A stretch of DNA of 64,000 nucleotides from Terriglobia bacterium (lineage in GTDB: Bacteria > Acidobacteriota > Terriglobia > Terriglobales > Acidobacteriaceae): positions 310,001 through 374,000 of the forward strand of contig JAIQFP010000001.1 in NCBI GenBank assembly GCA_020073165.1, given 5' to 3'. How positions within the stretch are numbered: the stretch's first letter is position 1; each line of letters opens with the position of its first letter. The position numbers and the translations under genes were made by a program. The notes under the pieces were generated by a model. That model saw nothing but the letters and a program-made list of their open reading frames with translations. It was not told where the DNA came from and made no database searches. Positions 54,257 to 62,070 of this stretch are shown one piece after another.

Positions 54257-55759
54257 ATGCGCCGGAAAGACTCCATGCATTTTCTGCTGGCTGCGATCGT
54301 GCTGTGCGCCGCCACCTGGACGGCTTGTACCGGTTCGAGCGACGCTGGCAGATCTGCGTCAGCCTCGTCCGATAGCGGCAAGATTCCGATCAGCACCAAG
54401 TCCGAAGAGGCACGCAGAGAGTTTCTGCAGGGACGCGATCTGGCCGAGAAACTGCTGGCGCAGGACTCTCTCCAGCATTTTGACAAGGCCGTCGCCCTCG
54501 ATCCGGATTTCGCTTACGCCGAATTGACACGGGCCAATTCTTCTCCGACGGGCACGCAGTTCTTTGAGCACCTGAACAAAGCCGTGGCCCTGGTGGACAA
54601 GGCTTCTGAAGGGGAGCGCCTGCTGATTCTCGCCAACCAGGCGGGCGCAAACGGCGAGGTGGTGAAACAGAAAGAGCTGCTCGACAAGCTGGTGGCTGCG
54701 TATCCCAACGATGAGCGGGCGCGCTTCAACCTGGGCGGGTACTACTTTGGCCAGCAGCAGTACGCTCAAGCCATCGAGCAATACAAGAAAGCTACGGAAC
54801 TGGCTCCGAACTACTCGCCGGCCTACAACATTCTCGGCTACGCCTATCGCCAGGCGGGTGATTACGGCAATGCCGAGCAAGCGTTCAAGAAGTACATCGA
54901 GTTGATTCCCAACGATCCCAACCCCTACGACTCTTATGCGGAACTGCTGCTGAAGATGGGCCGGTTCGACGACTCCATCGCGCAATATCGCAAGGCGCTG
55001 GCGGTGGATGAGCACTTCGTTCCGTCACACTTCGGGATTGCCGCCGATCTGTTGTACATGGGGAAACCGGCAGATGCGGCCGCCGAGCTGCAGAAGATCA
55101 CAGAGAAGGCGCGGAATAACGGTGAACGCCGCACCGCGCTGTTTGGGCAGACGGTGGTTGACGTGGACGGTGGCAAAATGAACCAGGCCCTGGCCGAACT
55201 CGACAAACAATACGCTATCGGCCAGGAGACCAACGATGTGGCCGGTATGGCCGGCGACCTGCAGAACAAGGGCAACATCCTGGCCGAAATGCAGAAGTAT
55301 GATGCCGCCCAGCAGCAGTTCGATCAGTTACTGCAATTGGTGGAAGGATCGAATCTTTCGCAGAAGATCAAAGACAACGCAAAGCTCTTCCACCATTTCA
55401 ACCTGGCGGTGGTGGCGATCGGGAAGAAGGATTATACAGCAGCGAAAACTCACGCCGAGGAATTCAGCAAGGGCGCGGAGGCGTCACAGAACGCGTTCCA
55501 AATAAAACAATCGCACGCATTGGCAGGTACCATCGCGCTGGCGCAGAAAGACTACGATACGGCGATTACGGAACTGCAGCAGGCCAACGAACAGAATCCC
55601 CGGGACCTTTACCGGTTGTGCCAGGCCTACCAGGAAAAAGGCAACGGAGCGAAGGCGCAGGAGTTCTGCACGCGGGCGGCAGAATTCAATTCATTGCCGC
55701 AGCTGAATTATGCATTCGTGCGGAGCAAGGCGCAGAGGGTAGCGGGAAAAAAGGGATGA
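54257..55759 (+). CDS. TPR-rich probable lipoprotein
   Basis: 500 residues. N-terminal export signal (MHFLLAAIVLCAATWTAC) ends in a lipobox-like TACTG, suggesting lipid anchoring at Cys24. The mature protein is nearly all TPR (about 60-480; FNLGGYYFGQQQYAQAIEQ, AYNILGYAYRQAGDYGNAE, PYDSYAELLLKMGRFDDSI). It resembles the secreted TPR protein at 8.0 kb in size and repeat pattern. AAGGAGGT lies 8 bp upstream of ATG, one of the strongest ribosome-binding sites here. Scaffold of unknown partner. Confidence 0.8.
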   Translation: MRRKDSMHFLLAAIVLCAATWTACTGSSDAGRSASASSDSGKIPISTKSEEARREFLQGRDLAEKLLAQDSLQHFDKAVALDPDFAYAELTRANSSPTGTQFFEHLNKAVALVDKASEGERLLILANQAGANGEVVKQKELLDKLVAAYPNDERARFNLGGYYFGQQQYAQAIEQYKKATELAPNYSPAYNILGYAYRQAGDYGNAEQAFKKYIELIPNDPNPYDSYAELLLKMGRFDDSIAQYRKALAVDEHFVPSHFGIAADLLYMGKPADAAAELQKITEKARNNGERRTALFGQTVVDVDGGKMNQALAELDKQYAIGQETNDVAGMAGDLQNKGNILAEMQKYDAAQQQFDQLLQLVEGSNLSQKIKDNAKLFHHFNLAVVAIGKKDYTAAKTHAEEFSKGAEASQNAFQIKQSHALAGTIALAQKDYDTAITELQQANEQNPRDLYRLCQAYQEKGNGAKAQEFCTRAAEFNSLPQLNYAFVRSKAQRVAGKKG

Positions 55760-55779
55760 ACGGCCGGTGCACAAGGCCA

Positions 55780-55826
55780 GCGCCTGAAGGCGAGTTCGTG
55801 GCTTACGGCACGCCTGAAGGCGTGCC
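55780..55826. repeat. CGCCTGAAGGCG palindromes
   Basis: CGCCTGAAGGCG at about 55781-55792 and GGCACGCCT-GA-AGGCGTGCC at 55807-55826. Same 9-bp-arm, 2-base-loop design as 53963. They lie between two convergent genes and may terminate both transcripts. Confidence 0.55.
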
Positions 55827-55871
55827 CTGATACGAATCGTCACGGCCCACGTTGTACCGGCCACCTGCCCA

Positions 55872-57446
55872 CTAGAGGAGCGCGTCAGCCACCTTGCCGC
55901 TCGCGATCACGTCCGCAATGCGGGCGAAGTCCTGGTACATCACGCGGTCCTTGTCCATCGTCGGACAGACTGCCCGGATGGCGGCATGGGCCTGTTGCAG
56001 GCGCTTGGAGGTCTTGAGCGGAGCGAGAAAATCCAGCGCCTGCGCGGCGGCCATGGCTTCGATGGCCATGGCGTTGCGCGTGTTCTCGACGATCCTCTTC
56101 AGCTTGAGCGCCGCGCCCATTCCCATGGAGACGTAGTCTTCCTTGTTGCCCGACGTGGTGATGGAATCGACCGAAGCGGGATGAGCGAGCACTTTGTTTT
56201 CGCTGACCAGGGCGGCGGCGGTGACTTGGGGCATCATGAATCCAGAATTGAGCCCGGCGCCAGGAGCGAGAAACGGCGGCAAGCCTTCGCTGAGCGCCGG
56301 ATTCACCAGGCGCTCCAGACGCCGCTCGGAAATTCCAGCCAGAGCGCTCAGGGCGATGGCGAGAAAGTCCAGAACGAAAGCCACCGGCTCGCCGTGAAAA
56401 TTCCCTCCGGAGAGAATATCGCCGCCACCTTCACCGGAGCTTCGCTCCTCGGGACGGGCGGGGGCGCCCGTCCCCACGTGGTCCTTGCCTGGGAACACCA
56501 GCGGATTGTCCACGGCGGAGTTGACTTCCGTTTCCATAACTTCACGGCAATGGGCGAGGGTGTCGCGCACCGCTCCGTGGACTTGGGGCATGCAGCGCAA
56601 CGAGTAGGCATCCTGCACGCGGTCGCAATCGCGGTGCGACTCGCGAATCTGGCTGCTTTCGAGCATCCGTCGCAAGTTCTCGGCGGTCTTCAACTGGCCC
56701 GCGTGCGGGCGTGCCTGGTGAATGCGGGCATCGAAGGCGACATCAGTGCCCTTCAACGCGTCGAGGGTCATGGCGCCGATCACGTCGGCAGAATCCACCA
56801 GCGTCTCCGCGGCGAGCAGCGCCAGGATTCCCACGCCCAGCATGCCCTGGGTGCCGTTGATCAGCGAGACAGCTTCTTTGGCTTCGAGCACCAGGGGCTT
56901 GACCTGCGCTCGCTTCATTGCCTCGGCGCTAGGGATGCGCCCGCCCTGTTCGTCCAGACACTCGCCTTCGCCAATCAGCGCCAGCGCCAGGTGCGCCAGC
57001 GGGGCCAGATCGCCACTCGCCCCGACGCTGCCCTGCGACGGCACCATTGGTGTCACCCCGCGATTGAGCATCTCGCACAGGGTGTCGATGATCGCAGCCC
57101 GCACGCCGGAGTAGCCCTTGGAAAGCGAGTTAGCGCGCAGCAGCATCATGGCGCGGGTTTCGGCGATGGATAGCGGCTCGCCCACGCCCACGGCGTGCGA
57201 GCGCACGAGGTTAACCTGCATCTCGCGAATCTGCTCGCCGCCGATGCGGACGTCGCTCAGCTTGCCGACGCCGGTGGTGATGGCATAGGAAACCTGGTTG
57301 TTGGCGACCAGGGCGTCGACCACAGCGCGGGCGCGGTCCACAGCGGTGCGAGCGTCGGGATCGAGCAGGACTGGTCGGCGCTCGACCGCGACTTCGCGCA
57401 CCGCTTCGAGCGTCAAATCATTGCCGTTGATGTGGAGAGCTTTCAT
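55872..57446 (-). CDS. hutH: Histidine ammonia-lyase
   Basis: 524 residues. The catalytic MIO group forms from A143-S144-G145 in SVGASGDLAPLAH; other marks are SYAITTGVGKLSD and SGGNFHGEPVAF. HutH deaminates histidine to urocanate, first step of histidine breakdown. An extra ~20 residues (about 321-341, KDHVGTGAPARPEERSSGEG) interrupt the usual NPLVF-to-DILSGGNF junction and are encoded by a GC-rich palindrome (56451-56474), so a repeat seems to have inserted in frame; the length excess over typical ~505-510 residues fits. Last gene of the minus-strand operon; other hut genes are not in the window. Confidence 0.92.
   Translation of the reverse strand: MKALHINGNDLTLEAVREVAVERRPVLLDPDARTAVDRARAVVDALVANNQVSYAITTGVGKLSDVRIGGEQIREMQVNLVRSHAVGVGEPLSIAETRAMMLLRANSLSKGYSGVRAAIIDTLCEMLNRGVTPMVPSQGSVGASGDLAPLAHLALALIGEGECLDEQGGRIPSAEAMKRAQVKPLVLEAKEAVSLINGTQGMLGVGILALLAAETLVDSADVIGAMTLDALKGTDVAFDARIHQARPHAGQLKTAENLRRMLESSQIRESHRDCDRVQDAYSLRCMPQVHGAVRDTLAHCREVMETEVNSAVDNPLVFPGKDHVGTGAPARPEERSSGEGGGDILSGGNFHGEPVAFVLDFLAIALSALAGISERRLERLVNPALSEGLPPFLAPGAGLNSGFMMPQVTAAALVSENKVLAHPASVDSITTSGNKEDYVSMGMGAALKLKRIVENTRNAMAIEAMAAAQALDFLAPLKTSKRLQQAHAAIRAVCPTMDKDRVMYQDFARIADVIASGKVADALL
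56451..56474. repeat. Palindrome inserted within hutH
   Basis: GGGACGGGCG pairs perfectly with CGCCCGTCCC across GGGG. It is of the same kind as the GCGGGGGC hairpin at 27084 and encodes part of the extra HutH loop. Confidence 0.65.
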
Positions 57447-57505
57447 GATTTAGGTTTTGGGTCTCAGGTGTCAGGTACGCTGAGACCCGACACCTGTGAC
57501 CTGTG

Positions 57506-57949
57506 CTATTTTCCCGCCGCCGCCCGAAATGCCGTGAGGTACTTCTGCGGCATCGGCGTGATCTTCATCTCGTGATCGATCACGATGTGCGTGGTCTCAC
57601 CCTCGGCCAGCAACGTGCCATCCTCCGCTCGCACCAGTTCGTAAGCAAAATGTATTAAGGACTCGCGAATATTCTTTAAGTGCGTGCGCACAATGATCTC
57701 TTCGTCGTAGCGCGCTGGGACCTTGTAGCGGCAGCGGGCGTCCACTACGGCGATGTGGCAGCCGTCGTCGCGTTCCATCTCCTTGTACGTGAACCCCAGC
57801 TGGCGCAGCAATTCTACGCGCCCGACTTCGAACCAGATGAAATGATTGGAATGATAGACGACACCCATCTGGTCGGTCTCGGCGTAGCGCACGCGCAGGC
57901 GGGTTTCGCAGACCACAGGATGTCCGTTGGCGGTCACTTTCCGCTCCAT
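57506..57949 (-). CDS. Hotdog-fold acyl-CoA thioesterase (YbgC/4HBT family)
   Basis: 147 residues. RYAETDQMGVVYHSNHFIWF contains the family Asp (D26) and conserved N-H-F context of 4-hydroxybenzoyl-CoA thioesterase-like enzymes. It hydrolyses acyl-CoA thioesters. The start overlaps the end of the upstream enoyl-CoA hydratase by 16 bp, so the two are translated together; hutH follows 59 bp later. Substrate probably a CoA intermediate of this operon. Confidence 0.85.
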   Translation of the reverse strand: MERKVTANGHPVVCETRLRVRYAETDQMGVVYHSNHFIWFEVGRVELLRQLGFTYKEMERDDGCHIAVVDARCRYKVPARYDEEIIVRTHLKNIRESLIHFAYELVRAEDGTLLAEGETTHIVIDHEMKITPMPQKYLTAFRAAAGK

Positions 57950-58716
57950 TGCGGCTTGCGTTTTTCCAGGAATGACGAGATGCCCTCGCGGAAATCGGCT
58001 GTGGTGCGGATGCGGGCGTTGTCTTCGACGGCCGTGGCGATCTGCTCGTCGAGCTGGCCGGCGATGAAACTGTTGATCAGCTTCTTGGTGGCGCGAACCG
58101 AGGAGGGGCTGTTCTCAAGAATCTGGGCGGCCAGTTGGCGCGCGCGCGTCATAAGTTGGTCCGCCGGGACCACTTCGTTGACCAGCCCATAGCGATGGGC
58201 TTCGGCAGCATCGAAAAGCCGTCCAGTGAGGAGCAGGTCGCGGGCAATCTTGTGCCCCACTTGCCAGACCAGGATCGAAGAAACGATGGCGGGGACGAAT
58301 CCGATGCGTACCTCGGTGTATCCGAACTTGGCTTCGGGGACGGCGAGGGTGAAGTCGCACATGGTGGCCAGACCGGTGCCGCCGGCGATGGCAGCGCCGT
58401 TCACAGCGGCAATGGTGGCTCGAGGAAATTCATAAAGCCGGCGGAAGATGCGCGCCATGCGCGTGGAATCCTGCACGTTTTCATCGTGCGTTTTCCCCAG
58501 CAATGACTTCAGTTCATCCAAATCCAGGCCGGCGCAGAAAGCCTTGCCCGCGCCGGTGAGGATCGCAACTTGCGCCGGCGAGCGCTCGATCTCGTCCAGC
58601 GCTGCGAGGAGTTCGTCCAGCAGTTGGAAGCTGATGGCGTTGCGCTTGTCGGGGCGGTTGAGGGTGATGGTGGCGACCCCGGCGTTGAAGGCGAGTTGGA
58701 GAGTTTGGCAGGTCAT
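57934..58716 (-). CDS. Enoyl-CoA hydratase/isomerase family protein (methylglutaconyl-CoA hydratase-like)
   Basis: 260 residues from ATG 58716 (GGTAGAG upstream). Crotonase marks: TLNRPDKRNAIS, oxyanion-hole stretches FCAGLDLDEL and AAVNGAAIAGGTGLA, and the region around FGYTEVRIGFVPA with the usual catalytic Glu position. Next to HMG-CoA lyase and an acyl-CoA carboxylase it may be the methylglutaconyl-CoA hydratase of leucine breakdown; that is inference. The reading frame continues upstream without a stop through a repeat into the GIY-YIG gene, so a 393-residue fusion could also be made. Confidence 0.85.
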   Translation of the reverse strand: MTCQTLQLAFNAGVATITLNRPDKRNAISFQLLDELLAALDEIERSPAQVAILTGAGKAFCAGLDLDELKSLLGKTHDENVQDSTRMARIFRRLYEFPRATIAAVNGAAIAGGTGLATMCDFTLAVPEAKFGYTEVRIGFVPAIVSSILVWQVGHKIARDLLLTGRLFDAAEAHRYGLVNEVVPADQLMTRARQLAAQILENSPSSVRATKKLINSFIAGQLDEQIATAVEDNARIRTTADFREGISSFLEKRKPQWSGK

Positions 58717-59115
58717 TTTGTCTCTACCAACAGGGTTGTCATCACTAACAACTTTGTCATCCTGAGCGAAGCGAAGGACCTGCTTGTTGTCGGTGCCACC
58801 CAATATTGTGGGCGTGAGCGGCTTGATCGCGCCGTACCAGTCTTCACTCAAGTCCTCCCAAGTGGGATTTTGCGATTCGATCAGTGCGACTTTCTTCCGG
58901 CGCAGCCATCCCTTAATCGTCTTTTCTCTCGCAATCGCATTCCCCACATATTGGAAAGATTCAAAGTATACAAGGCGGTGCACCCGGTAGTCGCTGGTGA
59001 AGCCTGGAAACATGTCGTGCCTGTGCTCCCACACCCGGCGATGAATGTTGTTGGTAACTCCGGTGTACAAGACCCGCGACTTGCTCGCCATCATGTAAAC
59101 GTAGAAGTGGCGCAT
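58717..59115 (-). CDS. GIY-YIG nuclease-like gene, open into the downstream enoyl-CoA hydratase
   Basis: 133 codons before the hydratase ATG, with no stop of its own. Residues 1-95 are a GIY-YIG domain of the small YhbQ/UPF0213-like kind: YVY (5-7) and YTG (17-19) for the two Tyr motifs, Arg26/27 and the EKTIKGW block (64-70), then LIESQNPTWEDLSEDW. Residues about 111-120 (KQVLRFAQDD) are encoded by a dispersed repeat. A perfect 33-bp inverted repeat brackets the gene (58753 and 59258) and a diverged copy lies just upstream (59121). Such nucleases cut or nick DNA; here it looks like part of a mobile unit inserted into the operon. Confidence 0.7.
58753..58785 (-). repeat. Left copy of 33-bp inverted repeat flanking the GIY-YIG gene
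   Basis: Read on the minus strand it begins AAGCAGGTCCTTCG and ends CAGGATGACAAA. It is the exact reverse complement of 59258-59290. It lies inside the open frame and encodes KQVLRFAQDDK. Confidence 0.85.
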
Positions 59116-59120
59116 GCAGA

Positions 59121-59162
59121 AAGCAGTTCCTTCCCCTTCGCTTCGCTCGGGTCAGGATGACA
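59121..59162 (+). repeat. Diverged copy of the GIY-YIG-associated repeat
   Basis: Starts AAGCAGTTCCTTCC and ends GTCAGGATGACAA, with several substitutions and a few extra bases relative to the 33-bp repeat, same orientation as 59258. It abuts the GIY-YIG start codon. Confidence 0.65.
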
Positions 59163-59257
59163 ACGTCTACATGAGAAATGAGATTCATGTGGAAGTCTGT
59201 GCCGGTCGTCACAGCAAGAATTCTGATGCTCCGCAAGCACTCAAACGCTACATAGGA

Positions 59258-59290
59258 AAGCAGGTCCTTCGCTTCGCTCAGGATGACAAA
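59258..59290 (+). repeat. Right copy of 33-bp inverted repeat flanking the GIY-YIG gene
   Basis: Perfect inverted partner of 58753-58785 over 33 bp. It ends 11 bp from the 3' end of the HMG-CoA lyase gene. About 470 bp lie between the two copies. Confidence 0.85.
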
Positions 59291-59301
59291 TCGGTATGGT
59301 G

Positions 59302-60180
59302 TCAGTCCGCCGCTGACGAATTCGTATACCTCGCCCCGATCTCCGTGGTCACCCGCAGCAGGATGTCCAGCGGTTTGAGCGGCGGCAATGCTGCGCCACG
59401 CTGCTGTAAGGCTTCAATCACCCTCTCCGTCGGGATGTTTCCCACCAGCGCATCCTGCGCGAACGGGCAACCGCCCAGCCCCCCCAGCGCCGAATCAAAG
59501 CGCCGGCACCCGGCGTCGTAGGCCGCCAGAATCTTTTCAACTGCCTGGTCGGGACGGCTGTGCAGGTGCACTCCAATTTCGAGGTACTCGTATTTTGCCA
59601 GCACGGCGGAAACCAATTCGCGAATCTGCTCCGGCCCGGCCAGCCCCACGGTGTCGGCCAGCGAAATCATCTTGATGCCGGAAGACTCCAGCAGATCGAC
59701 TGCGTCCACCACCTCACCAGCGTTCCAGGGATCTCCGTAGGGATTGCCAAATGCCATGGAAATGTAGACCACCACACTCAATCCCGCTTCGTCGGCTCTC
59801 TTTTCGATCTTCTCCAATTCCTCGATGGCTTCTTCCAGCGTCTGGTGCTGGTTGTTACGCAGAAAGGTCGGCGAAACCGAATAAGGGAATCCCAGCGTGC
59901 GGACAGCTTGCGTGTTGATCGCCCGCTGCGCGCCTTTTTCATTGACCACGATGCCGATGATCTCAACATCATCGGGAGGATCAAGTTCTTTGAGCACGTC
60001 TTCGGAATCCGCCATCTGTGGGACGGCTTTGGGCGAGACGAATGAGGCCGCATCAATGTGCTTGAACCCCGCACTGATCAAGGCTTTCAGGTAGTCCACC
60101 TTGATGTAGGTAGGGACCTGCCCCTTGAGCCCTTGCCAGGCATCGCGAGGACACTCGATCAGTTTGACGGAGTCAGGCAT
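59302..60180 (-). CDS. Hydroxymethylglutaryl-CoA lyase
   Basis: 292 residues from ATG 60180; the longer frame to 60240 only adds codons from an inverted repeat. HMGL-like TIM barrel: LIECPRDAWQG supplies the metal/substrate Glu-Arg-Asp set, GVHLHSRPDQ the metal His pair, and GGLGGCPFA the catalytic Cys loop. Splits HMG-CoA into acetoacetate and acetyl-CoA, last step of leucine catabolism. Upstream neighbour is a carboxylase beta subunit; downstream the GIY-YIG unit separates it from enoyl-CoA hydratase. Confidence 0.9.
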   Translation of the reverse strand: MPDSVKLIECPRDAWQGLKGQVPTYIKVDYLKALISAGFKHIDAASFVSPKAVPQMADSEDVLKELDPPDDVEIIGIVVNEKGAQRAINTQAVRTLGFPYSVSPTFLRNNQHQTLEEAIEELEKIEKRADEAGLSVVVYISMAFGNPYGDPWNAGEVVDAVDLLESSGIKMISLADTVGLAGPEQIRELVSAVLAKYEYLEIGVHLHSRPDQAVEKILAAYDAGCRRFDSALGGLGGCPFAQDALVGNIPTERVIEALQQRGAALPPLKPLDILLRVTTEIGARYTNSSAAD

Positions 60181-60190
60181 ATCAACGTGT

Positions 60191-60257
60191 GATTTCAGAT
60201 TGCAGATTTCAGATCTCTGATTTTCTGAGGCGTGTTCCAATTCTGCAATCTGAAATC
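60191..60257. repeat. Inverted repeat of ATCTGAAATC type
   Basis: GATTTCAGATTGCAGA (60191-60206) and its exact reverse complement at 60242-60257, with further AGATTTCAGAT/AATCTGAAATC units around them. It lies between the carboxylase and the lyase genes and may form an intra-operon hairpin. Confidence 0.65.
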
Positions 60258-60276
60258 TTCAATCTGAAATCCATTC

Positions 60277-61977
60277 CTAGGTTTGCAGCACTCCCACCTT
60301 AAACTCCGCCACATCCGGATTCAGCGCCGCCGCTTCGAGCGCTTGCGTGATGGCCTCACGCGTCTCGATGGGATCGATGATCTTGTCGATCCACAACCGC
60401 GCCGCTCCATAGCGCGGGTCAGTCTGCTCGTCGTAGGTGCGCTTCACCGACTCGTACAGTTCTTTCTTTTCTTCGTCGCTCAGTTTCTTGCCGCTGCGTT
60501 CCAGTTGCTTGATCTTGATTTCGACGAGTGTCCCGGCGGCAGAATCGCCGCTCATCACAGCATACCGAGCGGTGGGCCAGGCAAACATGAAGCGCGGATC
60601 GTAGGCCTTGCCGCACATAGCATAGTGTCCGGCGCCGAACGAGCCCCCGACGATCACCGTAATCTTGGGCACAACCGAGTTCGACACGGCATTCACCATC
60701 TTGGCTCCCGCCTTGATGATGCCGCTCCACTCGGCGTCGCGTCCCACCATGAATCCATTCACGTCGTGGAAGAAGATCAGCGGGATCAGATTCTGGTTGC
60801 AGTCCATGATGAAGCGGGCGGCTTTTTCGGCGGACTCGGTGTAGATGACGCCGCCAAACTCGATGCGCTTGTGGCCCTCGTGGTCAGTCTGGTGAGCGTG
60901 CAGTTTCTGGTTGGCGACGATGCCCACGGCGAAGCCGCCGATGCGGGCGTAGCCGCAGAGCACGGTCTTGCCGTACTCGGCTTTGTATTCGTCGAAGCGG
61001 CTGCCGTCCACAATACGCGCCAAGATTTCTTTCATGTCATAGGGGCGGCCGGGCGAGGAATCGTAAATGCCGTAGATTTCCTCGGCCGCCAGCGTAGGAT
61101 TCTCCGGCTTCTTGCGGTCCCACGGAGACTGGCGCCGGTAGCCCCATTTCTCGACCATGGAGCGAATGCGCGCGATGCAGGCTTCGTCGTTGGGCTCGTG
61201 AAAATCGATGGTGCCGCTGATGGCGGAATGCATGGCCGCGCCACCTAGTTCCTCGGCAGAGACCTTCTGGCCAATTGCTGCCTGCACCAGCGCCGGGCCG
61301 GCGAGAAACAGGCCGCTGCCGTCGGTCATGAGCACGTTGTCGCACATCACGGGAAGGTAGCCGCCGCCGGCTACGCACATGCCCATGATGGCGGCGATCT
61401 GGGAAATCCCCATGGACGACATCACGGCGTTATTGCGGAAGACGCGGCCGAAATCGTCGGTGTCGGGAAAGACGTCTTCCTGCAGCGGCAGGAACACGCC
61501 TGCCGAGTCCACCAGGTAAATAGTGGGAATGCGGTTCTCGATGGCGATGTTCTGGGCGCGGATGACCTTTTTCGACGTCATGGGAAAAAACGCGCCAGCC
61601 TTCACCGTGGCGTCATTGGCGATGATCATCACCAACCTGGTGTGGACCCGTGCCAGCCCGGTGATGACGCCGGCGGCGGGTGCGCCGCCCCATTCCTCGT
61701 ACATCAGGTAAGCAGCATAGCTGCACAGTTCGAAGAAGCTTCCAGGATCGGCAAGGAGGTTGATGCGCTCGCGGGCGGTCAGCCGCCCCTGCGCGTGCTG
61801 CCTCTCGATGGCCTTAGGGCCGCCACCCTCGCGGATTTTTTCTTCCTCGTTGTGGATTTGCGAAACCAGGTCAGCCATGAAGCGCATGTTGGCTTCAAAG
61901 CGGGCGGAAGTCGGGTCTACACGCGAGGTGAGAACATTCGACGCCGGAAGCGTGCTGGATTCGGTACGATCGGCCAT
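60277..61977 (-). CDS. Acyl-CoA carboxylase beta subunit (methylcrotonyl-CoA carboxylase-like)
   Basis: 566 residues, typical for a carboxyltransferase beta subunit. Conserved blocks: GRLTARERINLLADPGSF at the N-terminal half-domain, GMCVAGGGYLPVM for the acyl-CoA site, and GGSFGAGHYAMCGKAYDP with FAWPTARYAVM in the C-terminal half. It moves carboxyl from carboxybiotin to an acyl-CoA. With HMG-CoA lyase next to it, methylcrotonyl-CoA (leucine pathway) is the best guess; geranyl- or propionyl-CoA are alternatives. The biotin-carrying alpha subunit is not in the window. Confidence 0.9.
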   Translation of the reverse strand: MADRTESSTLPASNVLTSRVDPTSARFEANMRFMADLVSQIHNEEEKIREGGGPKAIERQHAQGRLTARERINLLADPGSFFELCSYAAYLMYEEWGGAPAAGVITGLARVHTRLVMIIANDATVKAGAFFPMTSKKVIRAQNIAIENRIPTIYLVDSAGVFLPLQEDVFPDTDDFGRVFRNNAVMSSMGISQIAAIMGMCVAGGGYLPVMCDNVLMTDGSGLFLAGPALVQAAIGQKVSAEELGGAAMHSAISGTIDFHEPNDEACIARIRSMVEKWGYRRQSPWDRKKPENPTLAAEEIYGIYDSSPGRPYDMKEILARIVDGSRFDEYKAEYGKTVLCGYARIGGFAVGIVANQKLHAHQTDHEGHKRIEFGGVIYTESAEKAARFIMDCNQNLIPLIFFHDVNGFMVGRDAEWSGIIKAGAKMVNAVSNSVVPKITVIVGGSFGAGHYAMCGKAYDPRFMFAWPTARYAVMSGDSAAGTLVEIKIKQLERSGKKLSDEEKKELYESVKRTYDEQTDPRYGAARLWIDKIIDPIETREAITQALEAAALNPDVAEFKVGVLQT

Positions 61978-62037
61978 AGGCGGTGGGCCCGAAACTATTT
62001 ACGGTATATCAGCGGAGCAGGAGAGGGCAAACCGCTC

Positions 62038-62070
62038 TCACCACAGAGACACAAAGGCACGGAGAAAGTC
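62038..62070 (+). repeat. Copy of the dispersed CACAGAG repeat
   Basis: Contains CCACAGAGACACAAAGGCAC then GGAGAAAGTCACA. It fills most of the gap between the two enzyme genes and touches the 3' end of the upstream gene. Close to the copy at 52435. Confidence 0.55.

Noticed and set aside
55986-57173. 395-residue plus-strand frame opposite hutH
   Set aside because: HutH on the minus strand is unambiguous (MIO motif); the opposite frame has no recognisable content.
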